This document shows, in pieces, positions 55,102-64,000 of a stretch of DNA of 64,000 bases (positions are counted from its first letter, which is position 1; every line of letters begins with the position of its first letter). The stretch is from Paraburkholderia phytofirmans OLGA172 (GTDB lineage Bacteria > Pseudomonadota > Gammaproteobacteria > Burkholderiales > Burkholderiaceae). The DNA lies in contig NZ_CP014580.1 in NCBI RefSeq assembly GCF_001634365.1, positions 186,001 through 250,000 of the forward strand, written 5' to 3'. The translations under genes and the position numbers were made by a program. The notes beneath the pieces were generated by a model, which searched no databases, was not told the DNA's origin, and worked only from the letters and a program-made list of their open reading frames with translations.

Positions 55102-55105
<4 letters not shown>
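54587..55105 (-). CDS. Hydrogenase maturation endopeptidase
   Basis: 172 aa. The HycI/HyaD-type start [17 protein letters not shown] is at about residues 14-30, with the nickel-sensing Glu of canonical proteases replaced by Asp (N-P-D/N-x-x-R-x-D), and V-D-A-A and H-A-F-G later. It removes the C-terminal tail of the large subunit once nickel is inserted. ATG 55105 overlaps the hydA stop by 4 bp; 26 upstream codons are not used. Confidence 0.88.
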
Positions 55106-56365
<1,260 letters not shown>

Positions 56366-56391
<26 letters not shown>

Positions 56392-57172
56392 GAGCCTCGC
56401 TCTCCTTCAGAAACTCGGGTGCCGTCGCATTGAAGGTGCGTAACGCGTGCCGGATATCCAGCGGTCTCGCGCCGAGCGCCTGCCATTCGCGTGTCAACGC
56501 ACCCATATTCGGCGTCTCCATCGGGCCATAGCAACCGTAGCAGCCACGCCGGAAAGCCGGGCAGATCGCGCCGCACCCGGCATGCGTCACCGGCCCGAGA
56601 CACGGCGTGCCCTGCACCATTACGCACACCGTGCCGCGCTGCTTGCACTCCACGCAGACACTGTGACTCGCGATCGCCGGCTTGCGGCCGGCGAGAAATG
56701 CCGAGATGACCTCGATGAGCTGCATCTTGTTGATCGGGCAGCCACGCAACTCGTAGTCGACCGGCACGTGTGCGGAGATCGGTGTCGAGGTAGCAAGCGT
56801 CGTGATGTATTCCGGTGACGCGTAGACTGCGGCCACGAACTCGCGTACGTCCGCAAAATTGCGCAACGCCTGGATCCCACCGGCTGTCGCACAGGCGCCG
56901 ATCGTGACGAGATGTTTCGACTGGCGCCGCACCGCCTGAATGCGCTCGGCGTCGTGCGGTGTGGTGATCGATCCTTCAACCAGCGAGAGATCGTACGGGC
57001 CGGCCCCGATAGCGCTGGACGCTTCCGGGAAGCTGGCGATCTCGATGGCATCGGCAAGCGCGAGGAGTTCGTCCTCGCAATCCAGCAAGGAGAGCTGGCA
57101 TCCGTCGCAGGATGCGAACTTCCAGACCGCGAGCCGCGGCCGCTTGCGCTGGTTCGTTGCAGGTGCGCCCAT
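56366..57172 (-). CDS. hydD: Group 3b-type [NiFe] hydrogenase small subunit
   Basis: 268 aa. The proximal cluster cysteines begin in [13 protein letters not shown] (about residues 19-31), continue in G-A-C-A-T-A-G-G (about 93) and G-C-P-I-N-K (about 144), and the C-terminal part has [17 protein letters not shown] and G-C-G-A-I-C-P for two more clusters. It passes electrons between the nickel site and the flavin subunit. It begins right after the hydG stop. Confidence 0.92.
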
Positions 57173-57173
57173 C

Positions 57174-58013
57174 TCAGATCTCCGGAACCGCGAAGATGCC
57201 AGCGATTGTATCGAAGCGCATCACCGGCCCATCCTTGCAGATGAATGCAGGGCCGAGCTGACAGTGGCCACACAGGCCGACCGCGCATTTCATGTTGCGC
57301 TCCATCGACAGGTAGATACGCTCGGGCGAAACGCCGGCATCGCGCAGCGCATTGATTGTGAAGCGCATCATGAGCTCGGGTCCGCAGACCAGCGCGACGG
57401 TCTCGCGCGGATCGAAGGCCGCACGCGCAACCAGCGCCGGCACGACACCGACGTGGCCATGCCAGCCCGCGTCCGCGTGATCGACGGTCACCTCGATCTG
57501 GACATCCATCCGCTGTCGCCACCGTTCCAGTTCTTGGCGGTAAAGCAGGTCCTTCGGATTGCGGCTTCCGACCAGAATGACGACACGCCCATAATGGCTC
57601 CGGTTGGCCAGCACGTCATAGATTGCCGGGCGCAGCGGCGCGAGGCCGAGGCCGCCGGCTACGATGACGATGTCCGAACCCTCGGCAGCGACGACCGGCC
57701 AACCCGTTCCAAACGGGCCGCGCAGCCCGATCGTCGCGCCCGCTTCCAGCCTCGCGAGCGCCGCGCTGACAGCGCCGACGTTGCGAACAGTATGCACGAA
57801 AGAGCGCTCATCGCTCCGGTCGCCGCTCATGCTGATCGCCGCTTCGCCAACACCGAACACGTAGAGCATGTTGAACTGCCCCGGCTCAAAAGCAGGTCGT
57901 TCCCCGGCGAGTGGTACAAACTCCAGCGTTGTCGTGTCGGCGAGCTCGCGGCGCGCCCGGGCGACGCGATAGACCTGTGGGACGAACGGATCAGGGGCCC
58001 GGGCGGCAGCCAT
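57174..58013 (-). CDS. hydG: Hydrogenase FAD/NAD(P)-binding subunit
   Basis: About 279 aa, ferredoxin reductase-like. The flavin site is in [10 protein letters not shown] (about residues 45-54), G-L-R-G-P-F-G and the NAD(P) loop G-G-L-G-L-A-P-L-R (about 120-128), and the C-terminal 2Fe-2S ligands in [12 protein letters not shown]...F-I-C-K-D-G-P-V. It couples hydrogenase to NAD(P)H. The start is taken as ATG 58013, with GGGAAA ahead and the previous stop adjoining; ATG 58034 is possible. Confidence 0.9.
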   Translation of the reverse strand: MAAARAPDPFVPQVYRVARARRELADTTTLEFVPLAGERPAFEPGQFNMLYVFGVGEAAISMSGDRSDERSFVHTVRNVGAVSAALARLEAGATIGLRGPFGTGWPVVAAEGSDIVIVAGGLGLAPLRPAIYDVLANRSHYGRVVILVGSRNPKDLLYRQELERWRQRMDVQIEVTVDHADAGWHGHVGVVPALVARAAFDPRETVALVCGPELMMRFTINALRDAGVSPERIYLSMERNMKCAVGLCGHCQLGPAFICKDGPVMRFDTIAGIFAVPEI

Positions 58014-58014
58014 C

Positions 58015-58459
58015 TCAGCGTTTCCCGTAGACATCGAGCAGTTGCAGCCTCGTTGCGTCCAGCCGTTTCACGAAGATCGGCAGAAAGCGCTTCATCAACG
58101 CATAGCCCAGATCGTGATCGGCCTCACACTTGTCGCGTAGGCACCGGGCGTCCATGCCGATCGCACGCGTGAGCTCGACGGCCCTGGCATCGAAATTCCA
58201 GCGATAAGGCGGAACCAGCCACGATGCTCCCACGATCTCGCCGGCGCCGAGGGTCGCGACCACGATGGGCGCCTGCCCGGGCGCGACGATTTCGAGCGCG
58301 ACCTTGCCGTGACGAATCAGGAAGAACTCATTCGCGGGCTCGCCTTCCCTGAACAGATAATGCCCCGCATCGAAGCGGTGGTTTCTGGCACAGCCGGAGA
58401 TCAACCGGCTATGCGCAGAATCGAAACCCGCAAAGAAGGGGTGTTCGCCCAGAATATGC

Positions 58460-58473
<14 letters not shown>
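58015..58473 (-). CDS. Cyclic-nucleotide-binding domain protein in hydrogenase operon
   Basis: 152 aa, a single Crp-type ligand domain without DNA-binding [28 protein letters not shown] (about residues 33-57) and G-E-I-V-G-A-S-W (about 77) are the family strands. AAGGAG is well placed for ATG 58473, which overlaps the hydB end. Its place inside the operon suggests it binds or regulates the hydrogenase; whether cNMP is bound is not clear because the R-x-A motif is not seen. Confidence 0.85.
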
Positions 58474-59623
<1,150 letters not shown>

Positions 59624-60277
59624 CGCAGCTCCTTCGAAACTGGACCGTAACCGTGCCCATTGTCTGACTTTAGCAAAGGCCAGAGCGCGTCAGGTGTAAC
59701 GGTACGCGCAGTCACCCCTTCATCGGCATCATCGTTTCCCCATGCTCTTGAACCCTGGTTCGTGGCGCATCGGGGTGAAGCACTCGCAGCAACAAGATGT
59801 TCGGGGCGGTCCTGTTCCACGAAAGTATAAGTTCCCACTGAGGGCAGTGTTACAACAGATTGTTGTGCGCCAATGCCGACATTCTCAGCCGATCTGGGAG
59901 TTATCGAATGACGCCTCGTAGGGGCACCATATCCTGCCGCGCAGCCAGAAAACCAGCGACGAACGAGGTGCGCCAGGCATTCCGGACAATCCCCTGGGTA
60001 ACACGCCCGACGCGATCCTCAAGAAACCCGTAAGGCCAACTGGTACGCAGTGCCACCGACATCGAGTGAAGCCACGACCCTGGCCACGCGTGGGGCCGAT
60101 CTTCAACGGATAGTCTTCTGCAAGGGCGCAACGCAGCCTCGATCCGGGCAAGGACGTTTCACCAGATCAACCAGAGCGAGTTAGCAGTCTGAATAAAACT
60201 ACGGCTCCATCAGGGTTTGCCCTATCACTACTTGACCCCGACCAGGCCACTTCGATCGCGTTCTCGCCGGATGAGGT
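59624..60277. other. Intergenic region upstream of the hydrogenase operon
   Basis: About 650 bp with only short minus-strand frames (an 88-codon one at 59885-60151 and an overlapping 76-codon one at 59901-60131) that resemble nothing known. No FNR-like box or clear promoter was found. Confidence 0.45.
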
Positions 60278-61192
60278 TCAGGGCGACGTTCCTTCTTTTC
60301 CCTGACCTGCGTGTTCCTTACCTAACCCCATAGTCAGCGCGGTGAGTCCGGCCAGGCCGCCGAGCTGCATGGTTTCCACCGCTGAACTCGGGACAATCAC
60401 AATCGTGGAGTTTTCCTTCAACCCCTCGTACAACATGTTCATCGCCCTGAGATGCAACGCAACGGGATTCTCGACATAGCTCTTCGCCGCATCCGCAAAT
60501 TTTTCCGCTACCTGTCTCTCCGAATCCCCGAGAATGACGCGCGCCTGACGTTCTCTCTCCGCCTGAGCCTGCATCGACATCGCATCCTCAAGAGCCGATG
60601 GAATAAGAACGTCCTTGATCTCCACCGAAATGACATTGATGCCCCATGGCTCGGTGCGTAGATCGATGATCTTCTGAAGTTCGTTACTGATTTTGTCCCT
60701 GCCCTCAAGCATGTCGGAAAGCATCGTCTTGCCGATAACGTCACGCAAGGCCGTTTGGGACGCCCAGCCGATGGCGCTGTTATAGTCGGCGACGTCTAGC
60801 GCCGCCTTCTTCGGGTCCAGCACTTTCCAGAACAGGACTGCATCGACATCGACCGGCACTGTATCTTTCGTGAGCGTCTTTTCTGCCTTGAAGGAACTGG
60901 TAATCACGCGAGTGTCGATCAAATAGGGCACGGTTTCGACAATCGGGATAATGAAAAACAATCCGGGCCCCTTCAGCGCGCGAAAGCGCCCCAACCGCAA
61001 AACCACCGCCCTGTCCCACTGATCCGCGATCCTGATCGAGGCAGAAGCGACGAAAGCAACAACGAACGCGACGACAGCCAACGACAGGCTTTCACCATAA
61101 GCGCCAAGCGCATACTCGAAGTACGCGAATGCCAGCCCAATGCCAAAAATTACAAGAAAGATCAATCCCGGTAGTGCGTTGGATCTTCTCAT
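60278..61192 (-). CDS. Slipin (SPFH/band 7) membrane protein
   Basis: 304 aa. Two N-terminal membrane helices (about residues 8-25 and 34-52) precede an SPFH domain with D-Q-W-D-R-A-V-V-L-R-L-G-R-F-R-A-L-K-G-P-G-L-F-F-I-I-P (about 57-83) and a coiled helix rich in Q-A-E-R-E-R-Q-A-R-V-I. The ending I-V-I-V-P-S-S...is typical of bacterial slipins (stomatin-like), which organise membrane microdomains or help proteases. GGAG precedes the ATG. No linked NfeD gene is seen. Confidence 0.88.
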   Translation of the reverse strand: MRRSNALPGLIFLVIFGIGLAFAYFEYALGAYGESLSLAVVAFVVAFVASASIRIADQWDRAVVLRLGRFRALKGPGLFFIIPIVETVPYLIDTRVITSSFKAEKTLTKDTVPVDVDAVLFWKVLDPKKAALDVADYNSAIGWASQTALRDVIGKTMLSDMLEGRDKISNELQKIIDLRTEPWGINVISVEIKDVLIPSALEDAMSMQAQAERERQARVILGDSERQVAEKFADAAKSYVENPVALHLRAMNMLYEGLKENSTIVIVPSSAVETMQLGGLAGLTALTMGLGKEHAGQGKEGTSP

Positions 61193-61675
61193 TTTTCATT
61201 CTCCAAGGATGCACTGGCGTTCGACGCAGGTTCGACGTCTTATCGAGCGGCAACGTCCTGGCGGAGACGAGCATGCTGTCCCTTTCAGGGACGTGCGATA
61301 GCAGTCCCAGTCTCCTGCTTCCAGCCTATAGTCACCCGGATTCGTCCCGCGGCTGATTTCCTTCGTCCGTTTGTTAAACATACAGTAGCGCCCAAAATGC
61401 TCTGCAGGTTCCATTCTCCGTCGGGCCGTTTTTCCGCGGGCACCCCAATTCGCCACTCCAGGACCGGGTCGGGTGCCAGGAAAGGCGGGGGAGCCAGCGC
61501 GCCGTCACTCAATCGCCTGCCAGCACCTGTGTTGCCGCAACGTCGGTAGCTAACGTAGTTGCCACGTGCGTCGCGATCCGCTCACGCGGCTCGCCAGATG
61601 AAACGGGTGCGCTTCGGCCTGACGACCTGCAGTAACCGATGACAACTCAATCTAGCTGTTCAGGAAGCGCTGCCC

Positions 61676-61689
61676 TTGATCCATATCAG
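61676..61689. promoter_or_regulatory. FNR-like box TTGATCCATATCAG
   Basis: One mismatch, at the last base. It lies 323 bp upstream of the tandem USP, so its role is uncertain. Confidence 0.4.
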
Positions 61690-61875
61690 GTTTTATCAGG
61701 GTCGTAGCCTGAGGCGCACTGCACAGTGGGCAACCCTGCCGCGACGCTACAGAGAGGCAGAGCTGATCGACTCTTTTCGCTTCAGTAACTCGGGCGACGC
61801 CGATTGCGCCCGTTTCCCGGTAAGCGCCGGCGAGGCCGCCCGGGTGATCGGCCCGGCGGATAGCGTGCTGTCCCG

Positions 61876-61889
61876 TTGACACAAATCAA
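61876..61889. promoter_or_regulatory. FNR-like box TTGACACAAATCAA
   Basis: One mismatch, 110 bp upstream of the tandem USP start, an apt activator distance. Confidence 0.65.
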
Positions 61890-61998
61890 CTGGCACACCC
61901 CTCCACGGCACATCATTAAAAACAGGTCCTTCGACGGTTAGGGGTGAAGCGCCCCTGACTGTGGCGACTGACTGATCCTTTTGGAAAGAGGCGATCTG

Positions 61999-63024
61999 AT
62001 GAACAGTCCTGTGGGCGCCCAGTTAGGGCATCGTCCGTTCAATCGGCTAATGATCGCTGTGGCCGGCGGAATGGGGCTGACATCGCTTGCGCGTTATGCG
62101 ATGAGGTTTGCGGGGCCGGGCGCAACCGTCAGACTCGTGAGCATCGTTGGAAATCCCCGCGTGCTGTTTCCGACTCTGCCTTTGAGCTATTCTGGGTGGC
62201 ACGATGCGCACGTCGAGTTGATTCGAGTGAGCGAGGCAGCGCTAGCCGAAGCGAAGAGAGAAATTGAAGGCCCCAGCCTCGCACCGGAGACAGAACTTCT
62301 CGACCTCTCGATTCACGGCAGTCACATCGCACAGGCGCTGAGCGAAGCGGCGCAGCACTGGGACGCGACATTGGTCGCCATAGCTGCGCATCCGCGGGCC
62401 ACGGCGCGAGGCTGGGGCGACCACCTCGATCCGGAAGATGTCGCGGCGATGATTCGGGTTCCGGTGCTGTATGTGCCATCCGCGCGCCTTGAATCGGGCG
62501 TGCTCGAGACCTCCCGCGTCCTCGTTGCAGTTGACGGCAGCGAAACCGCGCTGCAAGCGCTGTGCGCCGCGCTGGCGGCGTTACCGCAGGTAGCGCTGTG
62601 GCGGGTTGTGTATGTCGTGGATAGCGTGCTACATGTGCCTGGTTGGCCAGGCGACATCCTGAGCAGGAATGGCACGCGGGCGCTCGACCGCGCGGCGGAC
62701 CTGCTGAAAGCATACGGCCGAACTGGCGGCACCGCATTGATCGATACGTCCGCAGATGCGCGCGATATCCATGCGGCGATTGCGTTCGAAGCCGATCGCT
62801 GGGGCGCTCAGCTCGTAGTGATGGGGACGCGGGGCCGGCGAACTGCGACGCGATGGCTGCTCGGAAGCGTCGCTGAGCGCACATTGCGCAGCATGTCACG
62901 CCCGTTGTTGGTATGCCCGCCTGTCGATGTGTCTGCACGCGGCGCCAAACAGGCTGCTGGGTCGGGCATGGAAACCGCTCGAGGCGTTGGCCCGGAAGAA
63001 ACGGAACCGCCGATCCTCCCGTAG
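61999..63024 (+). CDS. Tandem universal stress protein
   Basis: 341 aa with two Usp halves (about residues 10-155 and 165-300) and a disordered tail. The second half carries the ATP signature G-T-R-G-R-R-T-A-T-R-W-L-L-G-S-V-A-E-R-T-L; the first half is degenerate. GGAAAGAGG stands ahead of ATG 61999; an in-frame TTG at 61981 is less likely. This is the sixth USP gene not counting tandem halves, and it also has an FNR-like box. Confidence 0.88.
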   Translation: MNSPVGAQLGHRPFNRLMIAVAGGMGLTSLARYAMRFAGPGATVRLVSIVGNPRVLFPTLPLSYSGWHDAHVELIRVSEAALAEAKREIEGPSLAPETELLDLSIHGSHIAQALSEAAQHWDATLVAIAAHPRATARGWGDHLDPEDVAAMIRVPVLYVPSARLESGVLETSRVLVAVDGSETALQALCAALAALPQVALWRVVYVVDSVLHVPGWPGDILSRNGTRALDRAADLLKAYGRTGGTALIDTSADARDIHAAIAFEADRWGAQLVVMGTRGRRTATRWLLGSVAERTLRSMSRPLLVCPPVDVSARGAKQAAGSGMETARGVGPEETEPPILP

Positions 63025-63304
63025 TGGGCGAGGCAGCGCGACTCGCGCTGATTGCCCTTTGTCGACCTCACTGTGTCGGACATTGCTCGCACGGTTGGTA
63101 CGACAACATGTGGAAACGAGCAAAGCTATTGGCCCGGTCGCGTGCGCTCGCGTCAGCCCGCTCCCGAGTCATTTCTATGGGAGCATTTGTACATATATTG
63201 TCAGCAGTCCAAGCTCATCGTATGCGATGGGAATGAAAATCGCCGTCGGCCCACGTCAGCAGATTGGCCATTTCGACACGTACGTCAAAGATGCCGGACC
63301 CTCG

Positions 63305-63482
63305 TCACGGGAGCGTTTGCAATCCGCAATCAAGCGCAAGCACGTTCACTGAAAGGAACAAGCCGAGCGCCAGGCTGGCGAGCCGGTGTTCCAGATCGGG
63401 ATAGCAGCTCGCCCAGAGCGACAGCATAATCACGATTTCGACAATACCCTGCAGAGCAAACAACGCCAACATCGACGCGAAC
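63305..63482 (-). pseudogene. Truncated membrane protein interrupted by IS6-family element
   Basis: The frame reads F-A-S-M-L-A-L-F-A-L-Q-G-I-V-E-I-V-I-M-L-S-L-W-A-S...L-E-H-R-L-A-S-L-A-L-G-L-F-L...L-D-C-G-L-Q before TGA at 63305-63307. This matches the C-terminal half of the 115-aa membrane protein at 51902-52249 (A-L-Q-V-V-F-E-G...H-R-V-A-N-L-L-A-G-L). The 5' half was removed where the IS element begins at about 63483. Confidence 0.7.
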
Positions 63483-64000
63483 GGTTTTGTCGCATTAGCA
63501 ATGCTGCGTTAAAGTTCGGGATGCACAAACTTTGCTTCGGGTCACGATGAAGAAGACCGCGACACCACGAACCGGCCTTGCTGCAGGCATTGCGAAGGTT
63601 TTGAAGCGGCTTCATTATCCGCTGGACGTGATGTTGTTGTGCGTGCGGCGGTATGTGGCCTATTCGCTAAGTCTTCGGAATCTTGAGGAGATGATGGCTG
63701 AGCGCGCCATCGGCGTGGATCATTCAACAGTGCATCGGTGGATCATAAAGTTGGTGCCCTTGTTCGAAAAGACGTTTCGCAAGCACAAACGCCCGGTGGG
63801 CAAGAGTTGACGCATGGATGAAAGCTATATCAAGGTCAAAGGCTCGTGGAAATATCTTTATCGCGCCGTGGACAAGGCGGGCAACACCATCGACTTTCTG
63901 TTTAGAGCCAAGCGCGACAGGGCTGCTGCCCAGCGGTTTTTTGAAAAGGCAATCGGTCAGAACGGCTCGCCCGAGACGGTGACCATCGACAAGAGCGGTT
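63483..64000 (+). mobile_element. IS6-family element, left end (runs off the window)
   Basis: The left terminus appears to be GGTTTTGTCGCATT at 63483, similar in form to the GG-x4-TGT-x-GCA ends of IS6/IS26 elements. It is followed 64 bp later by the transposase gene. The right end is outside the window. Confidence 0.75.
63547..64000 (+). pseudogene. IS6-family transposase with an in-frame stop
   Basis: M-K-K-T-A-T...R-L-H-Y-P-L-D-V-M-L-L-C-V-R-R-Y-V-A-Y-S-L-S-L-R-N-L-E-E-M-M-A-E-R...V-D-H-S-T-V-H-R-W, then TGA at 63808-63810 in place of the Trp codon expected before R-M-D-E-S-Y-I-K-V-K-G. The same frame continues with the catalytic Asp and D-K-A-G-N-T-I-D-F-L to the window end. The single base change leaves the transposase split, so the copy is probably inactive. 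Confidence 0.85.

Larger units (their letters stand above)
61193..61998. other. 800-bp intergenic region with two FNR-like boxes
   Basis: It lies between the slipin (minus) and the tandem USP (plus). It holds boxes at 61676 and 61876. A 75-codon minus-strand frame from TTG 61512 and others are not convincing. Confidence 0.45.

Noticed and set aside
59885..60151. 88-codon minus-strand frame upstream of the slipin gene end
   Set aside because: No ribosome site, no homology pattern, and an overlapping frame of similar length.

Overview
The window looks like a GC-rich chromosomal segment of a Burkholderiales bacterium, most likely Burkholderia or Paraburkholderia. The evidence is coding style, polyhydroxybutyrate (PHB) genes, an N-type ATPase operon in the order atpDCQRBEFAG, and many stand-alone universal stress proteins (USPs). 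The content closely resembles the low-oxygen-activated (lxa) locus described in Burkholderia cenocepacia, extended by fermentation, ATPase and hydrogenase modules. No genome comparison could be run, so the species is not claimed.

Unifying signal: I count 21 copies of a 14-bp palindrome of the FNR/Anr type (TTGAT-N4-ATCAA, seven exact, the rest with one or two changes), nearly all in intergenic DNA and usually 60-150 bp upstream of a start codon. The window also encodes a full FNR protein (32693-33475) with the four iron-sulfur cysteines and the E--SR recognition helix. The window therefore reads as a self-regulated oxygen-limitation island.

Layout. 0-4.2 kb: lipocalin, BON, LemA, phasin and CBS-BON proteins. 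4.2-11.7 kb: alcohol dehydrogenase, acetoacetyl-CoA reductase, a USP, a ribosome-hibernation-like protein, an orphan histidine kinase, a potassium channel and oleate hydratase. 11.7-18.4 kb: complete N-type ATPase operon. 18.5-25.8 kb: flavodoxin, beta-CASP metallo-hydrolase and the complete arginine deiminase pathway (arcD, arcA, arcB, arcC). 25.8-28.4 kb: fabI relic and three USPs. 28.5-33.5 kb: another USP, a CHASE-PAS kinase with its NarL-type regulator, a receiver-only protein and FNR. 33.8-40.7 kb: Acg-like nitroreductase, cytochrome c, small unknown proteins, acetyl-CoA synthetase, acetate transporter, DUF1275 protein. 40.9-42.9 kb: hemerythrin and an intact IS5-family element. 42.9-47 kb: HAD phosphatase, YVTN propeller, creatininase-family protein, then a second copy of the USP/hibernation-factor pair. 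47.5-54.3 kb: diguanylate cyclase followed by a decayed zone (MHYT and H-NS fragments, TniB/TniQ relic, hemerythrin paralog, IS256 fragment, two truncated LuxR-type regulators). 54.3-59.6 kb: group 3b-type [NiFe] hydrogenase operon with maturation genes and an embedded cyclic-nucleotide-binding protein. 60.3-64 kb: slipin, tandem USP, a truncated membrane protein and the left end of an IS6-family element whose transposase carries an in-frame stop.

How it fits together (inference): when oxygen falls, FNR would switch on substrate-level ATP production (arginine deiminase), a second ATPase for membrane energisation, electron sinks (PHB reductase, alcohol dehydrogenase, soluble hydrogenase), acetate recovery, oxygen-binding or electron-carrying proteins (hemerythrin, cytochrome c), and dormancy functions (USPs, hibernation factor). 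Two histidine kinases and a diguanylate cyclase add further inputs. The 49-54 kb zone shows repeated insertion and decay.
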